In this document: positions 46,005-55,975 of the stretch, one piece after another
Layout: each line of letters starts with the position of its first letter
Numbering within the stretch: the stretch's first letter is position 1
Source of the DNA: Drancourtella massiliensis
GTDB lineage: Bacteria > Bacillota > Clostridia > Lachnospirales > Lachnospiraceae
Assembly (NCBI RefSeq): GCF_016900655.1
Contig: NZ_JACJKH010000012.1
Span: 1 to 64,000 of the forward strand
Direction of reading: 5' to 3'
Length of the DNA stretch: 64,000 nt
The notes under the pieces: model-generated
The model's input: only the letters and a program-made list of their open reading frames with translations
What the model was told of the DNA's origin: nothing
Database searches by the model: none
Translations under genes and position numbers: made by a program

Positions 46005-48236
46005 TTAGAATCCTTTTCCAAACACAAACAGAAATTTCTGGAAGAGATTTTTGGACGCCATACTTTTCTCCCGTACAGAAATACAGAGTTTTTCCAGTTC
46101 TTTGAGATCTCTTTTCTCCGGATTTCTGTTTCCAAAAGCTGTTTCCAGCAACCGGATGATGATCTTCCTGCTCCTCTTGTTGGAAATATGATAGGTTTCT
46201 TTCAGGATCCGGCAAATCTCTTCCTCGTCCTCCGGAATCGGTTTCTTCCTGTCATACTCCATCATCTGATAAAGAATCCGGTACAGCCTGAGATATTTGT
46301 TCCGCAAGTCTTTCTGCATCCGGACGCTTCTCCATTTTCTTCTTCGTGCAAAAAGAAGTAAACAAAGCGCTGCCAGGGCGGCAGATACCGGGATTATCCA
46401 GATTCTTCCGGAAAGCATCTCCTCTCTCGTTCCATCTCCGTTTTGATTTTCTGATGACTGTCCTGTTCCGTCCTGTACATCTGTCTGCGTATCCGGCTGT
46501 GGTTCCTGCTGAGACGTAGAATCCTGCTCCGGTGTCTGCGGTTCTTCTGTCTGCGGATCCGTCTCCCCCACTACACTTACAGGCCCGTCCGGCTCTGATG
46601 TTCCTCCCGCAGAATTCTGCCGGTATGCCGGCGTCATTTCTGCCGGAAGCCATCCGCAGCCTTCTACGTAAACCTCCGCCCAGGCATGTGCCGTACTGTC
46701 ATCGAGTTCAGCCAGATACATTCCGTCTTCTGTCTCTTCAAACTCTGACGGTCTTGCGATATATCCGGATACAAAACGTGCAGGGATTCCATTCATTCTC
46801 AGGAACAGCACACCTGCTGAAGCAAAATGAACGCAGTATCCCTCGTGGCTTTCTCCAAGAAAATATTCAACGAAATCCTCTCCATCCGGTGTTCTCCCCG
46901 GGCTTTTTGTATAATCTGCAACTGTTCCAAGATAATCCGCCACCTCCCGGACTGTGCTGCGAAGTGTTCTTCCTCGAAGAATCCGTGCCGTATCCTCCCA
47001 CTTTTCACGGAATTCTTCAGGCACCTGCAGATAGGCTTCGTTTACAAAGTCTGTATAGGCTTCTCTATCTTCTGTCTGCTCATATGCCACATTTTCCGGA
47101 CTGATTTTCAACTCTCCGATATCGCCTGCCAGAACGGCTTCCACCGCATAGCTTCTTCCCCGGCCTTCCACATAGGTATCTCCATAAAAATCATCTGTCT
47201 GGCTGTTTTTATACGGAAGGTACCGGTACGCTCTGCTTGCCCCTCTTCTTGTAATTTCAGCTGTCACACTTTGATATCCGAGCTGTCCACTGTTTTCCCG
47301 CACTGTCTCATACTCTGCATTTCGTGCTCTGCTGATCTCTTCTTCGGAAAGTCCTCCTGTTTCCTTTGATTTTACCCACCGGCTGTCACGGTAATCCGTT
47401 CCGATATATCCCTGAAAATAAACGTCCTGCTCCGGCCGTTCTGAAAGGGTTACCTCAAGCTGAAGTTCACCGCTTTCCACCATTTCATCAAAAGTTCCCA
47501 GTTTCCCGTCCGACACGCCGCCGTATGCAGCCCGCGTAAAGAAGTCCTCGATCCGGTCCTGCCATGCTGCCGGATCCGCAAAAAAGGTTTCCATCTGCTG
47601 TTTCGGAATCAGCACGCCGGTTGCCAGTGCTGCAGCGGCCGCAATGACAAGCGGGCGTTTTGCGCTGACCGGACTTGCCATCACAAGGCAGAGAACCGCA
47701 CATCCAAGCAGCGCCGCTCCCTCCGCCCTGATTGTCATTCCGGTAAAAAACGGAAAGGAAAAGACTGCCGCATAGAGAAGAATCACAACCATGCGTAGCT
47801 TCCGGACGGATCCTGCCAGAACGCAGACTGCCAGAAACAGGCCGCAAAGTGCCAGCATCCCCGCTGCCATGGTCCTTTCGTCCGCCTGGACCCGTACTGT
47901 ACTTTGTATTTCCCTGAAATACTGCTGAATCTGCAGCACGGAATTTCCGATGACCTCTTCTTTCAGCCCCTCCTGTATGGCCTCTCTTTGCACAAACCAG
48001 AACCATACCACAGGAAGAATTCCCACAGCACATCCTGCCCATACATATTTTTCCATCCACACATACGGAAACCAGCAGATCACAAACATCAGCATTCCGA
48101 TTCCGAACATGCGGATATCAGCTGCCGGATCGAATACCGATCCGAAAGCAAAGTATACACCGCTACTTCCTGCTGCCGCAGACAGAAGAATCCAGATTTT
48201 TTCCCATCGATTACTATCTATCTTTTTTGTGTTCAT
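46005..48236 (-). CDS. TgpA-like transglutaminase membrane protein
   Basis: 743 residues. Six or so N-terminal membrane segments (about 14-205, DUF3488-like), then an extracytoplasmic transglutaminase-like domain. C468 is in HEGYCVHFASAGVLFLR and H517 is in STAHAWAEVYV. The acid is E533 in LPAEMTP, where aspartate is more usual. A Gln/Glu/Thr-rich linker (~540-605), a last membrane segment (~612-630) and a DUF4129-like tail follow. Third gene of the MoxR-DUF58-TgpA operon, in which the group is thought to act on cell-surface or membrane proteins. Confidence 0.88.
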   Translation of the reverse strand: MNTKKIDSNRWEKIWILLSAAAGSSGVYFAFGSVFDPAADIRMFGIGMLMFVICWFPYVWMEKYVWAGCAVGILPVVWFWFVQREAIQEGLKEEVIGNSVLQIQQYFREIQSTVRVQADERTMAAGMLALCGLFLAVCVLAGSVRKLRMVVILLYAAVFSFPFFTGMTIRAEGAALLGCAVLCLVMASPVSAKRPLVIAAAAALATGVLIPKQQMETFFADPAAWQDRIEDFFTRAAYGGVSDGKLGTFDEMVESGELQLEVTLSERPEQDVYFQGYIGTDYRDSRWVKSKETGGLSEEEISRARNAEYETVRENSGQLGYQSVTAEITRRGASRAYRYLPYKNSQTDDFYGDTYVEGRGRSYAVEAVLAGDIGELKISPENVAYEQTEDREAYTDFVNEAYLQVPEEFREKWEDTARILRGRTLRSTVREVADYLGTVADYTKSPGRTPDGEDFVEYFLGESHEGYCVHFASAGVLFLRMNGIPARFVSGYIARPSEFEETEDGMYLAELDDSTAHAWAEVYVEGCGWLPAEMTPAYRQNSAGGTSEPDGPVSVVGETDPQTEEPQTPEQDSTSQQEPQPDTQTDVQDGTGQSSENQNGDGTREEMLSGRIWIIPVSAALAALCLLLFARRRKWRSVRMQKDLRNKYLRLYRILYQMMEYDRKKPIPEDEEEICRILKETYHISNKRSRKIIIRLLETAFGNRNPEKRDLKELEKLCISVREKSMASKNLFQKFLFVFGKGF

Positions 48237-48249
48237 ACTCCCTGACCAC

Positions 48250-49317
48250 CTATATTTCCAATACCGTCCTGTTTAATTCTTCTACAAATGTTTTCTCGTG
48301 AAAGAAAACCGGCATCTCCTCTCCGCACTGAATAGACAGATCTCCGCCAATACGCACCGCTTTCAAGTACGGTTCAAAAAATTCGTGCCGGTACAGATCT
48401 TCGTCAAGTCTGTCAAGTTCGGAAACCTGCGTGGAAGAAAGCGCTAAAAGCCAGTCGTAAAAAGTCTCCTCGTTCTTCACCAGAAACCTTTTAAAAACCT
48501 GTGTCCTGCTTTCTTTCCAGACCGCATAGAACCGGCAGGATTCCTCTACCATCGCCCGTCCGGCTGAAGCCGCCAGATTCAAAAACACATTGCCCGCCTC
48601 TTCTGTCATTTTCGACTCACCCGGATCCAGAAGAAGAATGACAGCCGCTCCTAGAGGAAAACTGAATTCCTTCATGTACATCTCATCTGTTCTCGCGCTC
48701 AGCTTCCAGTGAATCTGGGCAATTCTGTCTCCCGGCTGATATTCATGGACGTCAAACACCTCGGACGTATCGTCCCCGCCCCGGTCTTTTGCGTACTCTT
48801 CGCCTTCTGTCACAAACAGGCGGACCGCTTCGCTGATCTCGGCAAGCACCGGATACGCCTTCGGCACAATGTGAATCTCCGCAGGGACAGACTGCAACTT
48901 CCGGATCCGGATCCTGAACATACCGGAAGCATCGGTCGTCACCGCTTTTTTCACTTTGACTTCATGCTTTCCACAAGCGCTGGCCTCATATGGAAACAGA
49001 AAGGTATGCTTCTCCCCTTTTTTCAGGTTCCGCACCGTCTGCTTTTTATGTTCAATCTGTACTTTGAGAAACGGGATCCGAAACACTCCGCAGTTTTCCA
49101 CTACAAAAGGAATATTCAGCGTTTCTCCTTCTTCCGCCATCTGAAAATCCCCCTGCGGGCAGATCCGGATCTTCGCTCCCATCATTCTGGCCTGAAGGCA
49201 CAAAATAACCGGAAATACAAGTTCTACCGCAAGTATATATCTACCGTCCGGCCACTCGTAAACGAGATTCAGATAAACTGTTGCGAGAACGGCAGCCAGA
49301 TACAACCATTTTTTCAT
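48250..49317 (-). CDS. DUF58 domain protein
   Basis: 355 residues with two N-terminal membrane segments, a beta-sandwich stretch (~50-140), then the DUF58 motif GGDDTSEVFDVHEYQPGDRIAQIHWKLSARTDEMYMKEF near 178-216 with a vWA-like fold after it. Its ATG overlaps the moxR TGA by 4 bp (ATGA), so translation is coupled. DUF58 proteins partner with MoxR ATPases and transglutaminase-like proteins; the client here is unknown. Confidence 0.88.
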   Translation of the reverse strand: MKKWLYLAAVLATVYLNLVYEWPDGRYILAVELVFPVILCLQARMMGAKIRICPQGDFQMAEEGETLNIPFVVENCGVFRIPFLKVQIEHKKQTVRNLKKGEKHTFLFPYEASACGKHEVKVKKAVTTDASGMFRIRIRKLQSVPAEIHIVPKAYPVLAEISEAVRLFVTEGEEYAKDRGGDDTSEVFDVHEYQPGDRIAQIHWKLSARTDEMYMKEFSFPLGAAVILLLDPGESKMTEEAGNVFLNLAASAGRAMVEESCRFYAVWKESRTQVFKRFLVKNEETFYDWLLALSSTQVSELDRLDEDLYRHEFFEPYLKAVRIGGDLSIQCGEEMPVFFHEKTFVEELNRTVLEI

Positions 49318-50276
49318 TCTCTTCTCCCTTTTCCGGCCTTTGGCTGCGTGATCATGGCAAGAATCTCCTCGATCACCTGGGAAGATTCCATCCTGGCCGC
49401 CCTGGCCCTGGCACTTAAAAACAGCCTGTGAACCGCCACATCCGGGAACACCTTCGCCACATCCTGTGGAATACAGAAAGTCCGTCCTTCCAGATAGGCA
49501 TACGCCTTCGCCACTTTTGCAAGCGCAATCGTACCCCTCGGACTGATTCCAAGCCTGACCATCTGATGGTTTCTGGTTGCCTCCACAAGCCGTCCGATAT
49601 ACTCATAAACCGCATCATGCACATAGACCTGTTCCACTTCCGCGCGCATCTCAAGAAGCATCTCCGTTCCGACTACCGCCTTGACCGCATCTGCCGGATT
49701 CCCTTTCTGACTGCCCTTTACGATCTCAATCTCTGCCTGGATATCCGGATAGCCCATGGAAATACAGATCATGAACCGGTCCAGCTGTGACTCCGGCAGC
49801 ATCTGTGTCCCCGCAGAACCAAACGGATTTTCCGTCGCGATCACAATAAACGGATCCGGCACCGGGTATGTCTTCTGATCCACCGTCACCTGCCCCTCCT
49901 CCATAACTTCCAGAAGCGCTGACTGTGTTTTCGGTGACGTCCGGTTGATCTCATCCGCCAGAAGCAGGTTACACATCACCGCTCCCGGCTGATAGACAAA
50001 CTGCTGGGTCTGCCTGTCATAAAGAGAAAAGCCGACAATATCCGCCGGCAGCACATCCGGAGTAAACTGCACCCTGTGCCGGTCCAGGCCCATACTTTTT
50101 GAAAATGCGACCGCCATCGTCGTCTTCCCGACTCCCGGAATGTCCTCGATCAGGACATGTCCGCCCGCCAGAATTGCGGCCATTACCTTTTTGATACAAT
50201 CCTGTTTTCCGATGACAGCCTTCTGCACCTCCTCGATCACAGAAGCGGCCGCCATCATTCCATATGTTTTCTCCAT
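49314..50276 (-). CDS. MoxR family AAA+ ATPase
   Basis: 320 residues from the ATG at 50276 (AAGGGGA upstream). Walker A is GVGKTT in IEDIPGVGKTTMAVAFSKS, Walker B is LLADEINRTSPKTQSALLEVMEEGQV, and ATENPFGSAGTQMLPESQLDRFM and GISPRGTIAL are MoxR hallmarks. It is a chaperone-like ATPase that probably remodels a complex including the DUF58 partner. First gene of the operon. Confidence 0.94.
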   Translation of the reverse strand: MEKTYGMMAAASVIEEVQKAVIGKQDCIKKVMAAILAGGHVLIEDIPGVGKTTMAVAFSKSMGLDRHRVQFTPDVLPADIVGFSLYDRQTQQFVYQPGAVMCNLLLADEINRTSPKTQSALLEVMEEGQVTVDQKTYPVPDPFIVIATENPFGSAGTQMLPESQLDRFMICISMGYPDIQAEIEIVKGSQKGNPADAVKAVVGTEMLLEMRAEVEQVYVHDAVYEYIGRLVEATRNHQMVRLGISPRGTIALAKVAKAYAYLEGRTFCIPQDVAKVFPDVAVHRLFLSARARAARMESSQVIEEILAMITQPKAGKGRRE

Positions 50277-50350
50277 ACCCTGTCCCCTTAGCTTTTTTTC
50301 CATTATATCATATCCGTGGTCCATCACACTATCTCCCATACAGATTTAAC

Positions 50351-50387
50351 AAAAAAAGACTCTGCGGAATGTTTTCGCAAAGTCTTT
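50351..50387 (-). terminator. Terminator after the small membrane protein gene
   Basis: AAAGACTCTGCG pairs with CGCAAAGTCTTT (small mismatch), with T-run on the minus strand. It separates the thrC unit from moxR. Confidence 0.8.
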
Positions 50388-50399
50388 CACATGATTCGT

Positions 50400-50741
50400 T
50401 TATGAAAAATATTTTTTCCGTAGTTTTCCTGTTGTAATTCCAAACCACACAAGCACAACCATCACAATTACAAAGGTGCCCCAGAAAATGGCCATATTGT
50501 CGACACCAAGACTGGTGCAGGCCAGATCACAGATCCCCCAGAGGGTCACTACGATCCCCAAAATCATCACTTTCGGTGCCGCCTCTTTTATGTATGCCTT
50601 GGTGTCTTTACATTTTTTCAGGTTCACTTCCTTCGGAAGCAGAACACTTTGAAAAATCTCTCCTTTTTTTATCATTTTCCAATACCCGGCCATACAATAC
50701 AGTCCGCAGGCCAGGGCAATCAGTCCCCAGATCGAATCCAT
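50400..50741 (-). CDS. Small membrane protein, hypothetical
   Basis: 113 residues from the ATG at 50741 (GAGGTG upstream). Hydrophobic segments lie at about 5-18, 58-75 and 83-102, and a KLRKKYFS tail ends the protein. Not recognised. The start codon is 5 bases past the thrC stop, so it is probably cotranscribed with thrC and translationally coupled. Any link to threonine metabolism is only positional. Confidence 0.7.
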   Translation of the reverse strand: MDSIWGLIALACGLYCMAGYWKMIKKGEIFQSVLLPKEVNLKKCKDTKAYIKEAAPKVMILGIVVTLWGICDLACTSLGVDNMAIFWGTFVIVMVVLVWFGITTGKLRKKYFS

Positions 50742-50746
50742 CCCTG

Positions 50747-52240
50747 TCACCTCAGTCCTAAAATTTCTTTCACTGCCGCTTCCATCTCCTGTGCATCGCA
50801 CTCTCTCGTATGGCGGATTTCGGCATTTCTGATCTCCTCTACCGCCTTCGGGATCTCTGTCCCGGAAAGCCGGCTCAGTTCATCGGCAAGGGCAATGCCT
50901 TCCTGACCTTCATATTCGCCTGGCCGTATGGCGTTAAGAACGCTTTCCGCAAACTTGTATGGACTTGCCGTTGATGCGATGATCGTCTTTGCCGGATCGT
51001 TGCTGTCTCTGCGATACGCTTCGTACACCGCGGCAGCAACCGCTGTATGAGTATCCATCACATATCCTGTATTCTCGTAGGTGTCGCGGATGGCTTTCTT
51101 CATCTCGTCCGCCGATGCATACCCGGCAGCAAAATCGGACAGCTCTGCTTTCATCTTTCCGGTAATTCCGTAACGTCCGTTTTCGTTTAATTCCTTCATC
51201 AACTCACGGTTTTTCGCCTCATTTCTTCCGGAAATCAGGTAAATCAGCCGTTCCAGATTACTGGAAATCAAAATATCCATAGATGGAGATTCTGTCAGGA
51301 TAAATTCCCGGTTTTTATCATAGGTTCCGGTCTCGAAAAAGTCAAAGAGCACTTTATTTTCATTGGAGGCGCAGATCAGCTTTGCAATCGGAACTCCCAT
51401 CTGCTTTGCAAAGTAGGCGGCAAGAATATTTCCGAAATTTCCCGTCGGTACAACGACATTGACCGCCTCTCCTTCCTGAATCTCTTCATGTTTCAGGAGA
51501 CACCCGTAAGCATGGACATAGTAGACAATCTGCGGGACAAGCCGTCCGATATTGATGGAATTTGCAGACGAGAACCGGAAGCCTGCTTTCTGAAGCTCTT
51601 CTTTGAGTTTCTCATCTTCAAACATCTTTTTCACACCGCTTTGTGCTTCATCAAAATTTCCGTGAATGGCAACGACCGCCGTATTGTTTCCTTTCTGTGT
51701 CACCATCTGGAGCCGCTGCACATCACTGACTCCTCCCTTTGGATAAAAGACGATGATTCTCGTTCCCTCCACATCTGCAAATCCGGCAAGGGCTGCCTTT
51801 CCTGTATCTCCGGACGTGGCAGTCAGAATCACGATTTCGTCAGTGACGTGATGCTTTCTGGCAGCTGTTGTCATCAGGTGCGGCAAAATGGAAAGAGCCA
51901 TATCTTTGAACGCGATCGTCGGACCGTGGAACAGTTCCAGATAATAGACTCCGTCCACCTTCGCAATCGGTGCAATCTCTTCGTTATCAAACTTGTCATC
52001 GTAGGCTGCACGGATACATCCTCTAAGTTCCTCTTCCGTAAAGTCGGTAAGAAACTGCTTCATCACGACATAGGCAGTTTCCTGATAGTCCATCCCGGCA
52101 AGATCCGCAAGCGGAACAGGAAGCTTCGGAATATATTCCGGCACAAAGAGCCCTCCTTCATCGGAGAGTCCTTTTAAGATTGCCTCCGAAGCAGTCAGCA
52201 TGACATTTTCGTTTCTCGTACTTCTATAAAACAACTCCAT
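50747..52240 (-). CDS. thrC: Threonine synthase
   Basis: 497 residues from the ATG at 52240 (AAGGAGG). It converts O-phosphohomoserine to threonine with PLP. The PLP lysine is in TIAFKDMALS; TATSGDTGKAALAGFAD, SANSINIGRLVPQ and VPTGNFGNILAAY are family motifs. This is the long (yeast/E. coli-like) class. Located about 17 kb from the tdh-kbl threonine breakdown genes. No T-box was seen upstream. Confidence 0.95.
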   Translation of the reverse strand: MELFYRSTRNENVMLTASEAILKGLSDEGGLFVPEYIPKLPVPLADLAGMDYQETAYVVMKQFLTDFTEEELRGCIRAAYDDKFDNEEIAPIAKVDGVYYLELFHGPTIAFKDMALSILPHLMTTAARKHHVTDEIVILTATSGDTGKAALAGFADVEGTRIIVFYPKGGVSDVQRLQMVTQKGNNTAVVAIHGNFDEAQSGVKKMFEDEKLKEELQKAGFRFSSANSINIGRLVPQIVYYVHAYGCLLKHEEIQEGEAVNVVVPTGNFGNILAAYFAKQMGVPIAKLICASNENKVLFDFFETGTYDKNREFILTESPSMDILISSNLERLIYLISGRNEAKNRELMKELNENGRYGITGKMKAELSDFAAGYASADEMKKAIRDTYENTGYVMDTHTAVAAAVYEAYRRDSNDPAKTIIASTASPYKFAESVLNAIRPGEYEGQEGIALADELSRLSGTEIPKAVEEIRNAEIRHTRECDAQEMEAAVKEILGLR

Positions 52241-52307
52241 GGCGTTTCCTCCTTGTCCTTTTCTGATCTGCAATTTTCAGAAATTATACCATAAACTATT
52301 GGAACAT

Positions 52308-53615
52308 TCAATCGATTTTCCTTTTCCGGAACAGGATAAAGAGCACTGCGCTCAGTGCCATCAGAACCGGATAGTACAGATACGGCATAATCTCAAACGG
52401 AGTCAGCTTCGTAAGACTTGCTGCTGACAAAAGCTGGGCGCCGTATGGGATGATCCCCTGTCCAACGGAAGTAAAAATATCAAGAAGTGAGGCGGAACGT
52501 CTTGGCTCAATGCCGTACTCATCACTGATATCCTTTGCGATCGGGCCGGTCATGACAATAGCAACCGTATTGTTTGCCGTGCACAGGTCCACCAGAAAGG
52601 CAAGACCTGCAATACCAAGCTCTGCGCCACGTTTTTTCTTGATTCTGCTTTTAATCATCTGCAGCAGAAAGGTAATTCCTCCCATCTCCCGTACAAGGGA
52701 AACAATGCAGGCCACGACAATGGAAATCACCGTTATGTCATACATCCCCATGATTCCGCCGCTTCCATCCGGTCCCTGCGCTACAACCTGGAACATCTCG
52801 GAGACCGCAATCTCTCCGGATAATACTCCCACAGCAAGAGATAGTACAGTTCCCGTCATCAGCACAAGAAACACATTCACGCCGATCAAGGCGCCTACCA
52901 GAACTACCAGATACGGAATAATCTTCCAGATACTGTATATCAGTTCCTCCTCCATCTGAAAATCCTGCCCGGATGTCAAAACGAAGAATATCCCGATCGT
53001 GACTACTGCCGCCGGCAGTACAATCAGAAAATTCTCACGGAATTTATCTTTCATCTCACATCCCTGTGTCTTGACAGCCGCGATCGTTGTGTCGGAAATC
53101 ATGGAAAGGTTATCTCCAAACATGGCTCCGCATACGACCGCACCGATACAGATGGCTGCATCATATCCGGTCTTTTCGCTGATACCCGCTGCGATCGGAG
53201 CAAGAGCCGCAATCGTTCCCATGGATGTTCCCATGGAAACCGAAATAAAGCATCCGATCACGAACAGTCCTGCAACCGCCACCTGGGACGGCAGGATGGA
53301 CAGTCCAAAATTTACCGCGCTGTCCGCCCCTCCGGCAGCTGTTACCGCACCGGAAAATCCGCCTGCGCAAAGGAAAATCAGACTCATGGTGATAATGTTG
53401 TCCTCCCCCACTCCCTTTGCGATAATATGAATTTTTTCGTTAAAATCATGTTTCCGGTCCTGCACAAAAGCTACAAACAGCGCCAGCAGAAATGCAAGCA
53501 CAGCAGGCATTGCATAAAAATCACCGCTGATAAAACCGGACCCAAGAAATAGTATCAGAAATACCCCAATTGGAAGAAGTGCCAGCGCACTCCCCTTTTC
53601 TGTTCTTTCTGTCAT
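52308..53615 (-). CDS. Na+/H+ antiporter NhaC family
   Basis: 435 residues with eleven or so membrane segments. NhaC-type motifs: SVSMGTSMGTIAALAPIA, MFGDNLSMISDTTIAAVKTQGCEM and GQGIIPYGAQLL. It probably exchanges sodium or a small organic ion for protons; amino-acid exchange is possible in the NhaC superfamily. GAGGGAAACG precedes the ATG. Monocistronic; 67 bp upstream of thrC. Confidence 0.88.
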   Translation of the reverse strand: MTERTEKGSALALLPIGVFLILFLGSGFISGDFYAMPAVLAFLLALFVAFVQDRKHDFNEKIHIIAKGVGEDNIITMSLIFLCAGGFSGAVTAAGGADSAVNFGLSILPSQVAVAGLFVIGCFISVSMGTSMGTIAALAPIAAGISEKTGYDAAICIGAVVCGAMFGDNLSMISDTTIAAVKTQGCEMKDKFRENFLIVLPAAVVTIGIFFVLTSGQDFQMEEELIYSIWKIIPYLVVLVGALIGVNVFLVLMTGTVLSLAVGVLSGEIAVSEMFQVVAQGPDGSGGIMGMYDITVISIVVACIVSLVREMGGITFLLQMIKSRIKKKRGAELGIAGLAFLVDLCTANNTVAIVMTGPIAKDISDEYGIEPRRSASLLDIFTSVGQGIIPYGAQLLSAASLTKLTPFEIMPYLYYPVLMALSAVLFILFRKRKID

Positions 53616-53662
53616 TCGTTTCCCTCTCTACTTTAGATTTTGTTCGTTACAGAGTCTGACGG

Positions 53663-53704
53663 GAAAAGGGCGGCATGCCTTCCAAAAGTGCTGCCGCCCT
53701 TTTC
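53663..53704 (-). terminator. Terminator after leuCD
   Basis: GAAAAGGGCGGCA pairs with TGCTGCCGCCCTTTTC; T-run on the minus strand. Confidence 0.85.
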
Positions 53705-53734
53705 ACCATCCATTTTCCATATGTTAAACCGGAT

Positions 53735-54229
53735 TTATCCATTCAGCTTCTGATTTGTGTAATTTACAAGGCCTCCGGCTGAAATGATTTTCTGCATGAA
53801 TTCCGGGAACGGCTGTCCCTGATATTCAGTCCCTTTTGTCCGGTCAAAAATTTTCCCACTGTCAAAGTCGATCTCCACTTCATCCCCCGCTTCAATCTCC
53901 TCGGCCGCTTCTTTGCACTCAATAATCGGAAGTCCGATATTAATGGAATTCCGGAAAAAAATCCGTGCGAATGTTTCTGCAATAATGCAGCTGACTCCCG
54001 CTGTTTTCAGACAGAGCGGAGCATGTTCTCTTGAAGAACCACATCCGAAATTCTTTCTTGCAACAATGATATCTCCCGGCTGAACCTTGCCTGCAAACTC
54101 CGGATCAATATCTACCATCGCGTGGGATGCCAGTTCCTGCGGGTCAAACGAATTCAGATATCTTGCAGGAATGATAACATCCGTATCCACATTGTCTCCG
54201 TATTTAAATACATGTCCTTTTGCTTCCAT
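53735..54229 (-). CDS. leuD: 3-isopropylmalate dehydratase small subunit
   Basis: 164 residues. It supplies the swivel domain of the isopropylmalate isomerase. Hallmarks: [19 protein letters not shown] and [12 protein letters not shown]. Length is typical for the short clostridial LeuD. The ATG is 3 bases past the leuC TAG, so translation is coupled. Confidence 0.95.
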   Translation of the reverse strand: MEAKGHVFKYGDNVDTDVIIPARYLNSFDPQELASHAMVDIDPEFAGKVQPGDIIVARKNFGCGSSREHAPLCLKTAGVSCIIAETFARIFFRNSINIGLPIIECKEAAEEIEAGDEVEIDFDSGKIFDRTKGTEYQGQPFPEFMQKIISAGGLVNYTNQKLNG

Positions 54230-54232
54230 GTT

Positions 54233-55504
54233 CTATTCACCTGCTTTCTCTGGATTTGCGATATAACCTTTGATGGCACTTGCCGCAGCCGTCTCCGGAG
54301 AAGCAAGGTAAATCAAAGAGTCCACATGTCCCATACGTCCCACAAAATTTCTGTTTGTTGTGGAAACACACTTTTCACCTGCTGCCAGAACGCCCATGTG
54401 TCCTCCCATGCACGGTCCGCAGCTCGGCGTGGAAAATGCGCATCCTGCATCCACGAAAATCTCCGCTATGCCTTCTTTCAGACATTCCTTATAGATCGCC
54501 TGCGTACCCGGAATTACAATCACACGCACACCCGGATGTACTTTATGACCTTTGAGGATCGCCGCCGCTCTTCTCATGTCTTCCATTCTTCCGTTCGTAC
54601 AGGATCCGATTACAACCTGGTCGATCTTGATCGGCTCCATAGTCTCGATCTCATCAATTGTGTGCGCATTGCCCGGAAGATGCGGAAATGCAACCGTCGG
54701 TCTTACTTCGGAAAGATCAATCTCGATCACTTCATCGTACACTGCATCCTCATCCGGAGTGTAGATCTTATATTCTTTGTCCGAATGCTCTTTCATATAC
54801 GCTTCTGCCTTCTCATCCACAAGGAAGATTCCGTTCTTCGCCCCTGCTTCGATGGCCATATTTGCCATGGTGAAACGGTCATCCATGGAAAGTTCGGAAA
54901 GTCCTTCTCCTACGAACTCCATGGATTTATACAATGCTCCATCCACACCGATCTTTCCGATGATATGGAGAATAATGTCTTTTCCACTAACATATTTTCC
55001 AGGTTTTCCCTTCAGTACGAACTGAATTGCGGATGGCACCTTGAACCAGAGCACTCCGGTCGCCATTCCTGTCGCGATATCCGTTGTTCCAACACCGGTG
55101 GAAAATGCTCCCAGCGCGCCGTATGTACAGGTGTGGGAATCCGCTCCGATGATACACTCCCCTGCTACCGTGATTCCTTTTTCCGGGAGGAGCGCGTGCT
55201 CAATCCCCATCTGTCCAATCTCATAATAGTGCGTCAGTCCCTGCTCTTTTGCAAATTCCCGGATTGATTTGGAATTTTCCGCTGATTTGATGTCTTTATT
55301 TGGAGTAAAATGATCCGGTACCAGTACAACTTTGTCCTTATCAAATACCTTGTCCGCCATCTGCCTGAATACCGGCACAGCCATCGGACCGGTAATATCA
55401 TTTGCCATTACAACGTCAAGCTTCGCCTCAATCAGCTGTCCTGCCGCCACCCTGTCCAATCCTGCATGCGCTGCAAGGATCTTCTGCGTCATTGTCATTC
55501 CCAT
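54233..55504 (-). CDS. leuC: 3-isopropylmalate dehydratase large subunit
   Basis: 423 residues. It isomerises 2- to 3-isopropylmalate in leucine synthesis. The [4Fe-4S] ligands are in VIGSCTNGR and [32 protein letters not shown] is the catalytic signature. GGAGG precedes the ATG. Only leuC and leuD are here; leuA and leuB are not in the window. Confidence 0.95.
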   Translation of the reverse strand: MGMTMTQKILAAHAGLDRVAAGQLIEAKLDVVMANDITGPMAVPVFRQMADKVFDKDKVVLVPDHFTPNKDIKSAENSKSIREFAKEQGLTHYYEIGQMGIEHALLPEKGITVAGECIIGADSHTCTYGALGAFSTGVGTTDIATGMATGVLWFKVPSAIQFVLKGKPGKYVSGKDIILHIIGKIGVDGALYKSMEFVGEGLSELSMDDRFTMANMAIEAGAKNGIFLVDEKAEAYMKEHSDKEYKIYTPDEDAVYDEVIEIDLSEVRPTVAFPHLPGNAHTIDEIETMEPIKIDQVVIGSCTNGRMEDMRRAAAILKGHKVHPGVRVIVIPGTQAIYKECLKEGIAEIFVDAGCAFSTPSCGPCMGGHMGVLAAGEKCVSTTNRNFVGRMGHVDSLIYLASPETAAASAIKGYIANPEKAGE

Positions 55505-55547
55505 GTCTTTTGCGCCTCCTCTTTTTCTGGCTTCTGCCTTTCCTCAT

Positions 55548-55577
55548 ATTCTATCATAGATATCTACAGATGTGCAA
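55548..55577 (-). promoter_or_regulatory. Promoter of leuCD
   Basis: TTGCAC (55572-55577) and TAGAAT (55548-55553), 18 bases apart, about 45 bases before the leuC ATG. There is no T-box. Confidence 0.5.
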
Positions 55578-55750
55578 GAAAAAATCAGAGTGCGATCTGT
55601 TTTTGGGTTTTACCTTGCTGATCACCGACAGTTAAATGCAGGAAATTTCCTTTTGAAAGAAACACATCCGGTCTTTTTTATTTACGCCTTGCGAAATTTA
55701 TTATATAATATAGAATGCGTGTATAATTTGTCGATTAAAGGAGAATGAAT

Positions 55751-55975
55751 ATGACATTAAAAATGGGGAAAAACCAGCACACCTATATTGTCAGATCCAT
55801 TCAGCTGGAGCTTTCGCTGGAACGCAGGCTCGAATCTCTCGGTCTTACCGAGGGGGCTTTGATTACCATTTTGAATAATGATAAAAAGGGAGCTATGACT
55901 GTTCGGTTCCGTGGGACAAGATTTGCCCTCGGTAAGCGGATTGCTGACCATATTGAAGTGGAGGAGGCAGAATAA
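55751..55975 (+). CDS. feoA: Ferrous iron transport protein A
   Basis: 74-residue SH3-like protein (LERRLESLGLTEGALITILNN...TRFALGKRIADHIEV) that assists FeoB on the cytoplasmic side. ATG at 55751 has AAAGGAG 7 bases upstream; an ATG six bases earlier is too close. Its TAA overlaps the feoB ATG (TAATG). The upstream AT-rich region contains TATAAT at about 55722, with a weak -35. No Fur or IdeR box was confidently seen. Confidence 0.9.
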   Translation: MTLKMGKNQHTYIVRSIQLELSLERRLESLGLTEGALITILNNDKKGAMTVRFRGTRFALGKRIADHIEVEEAE

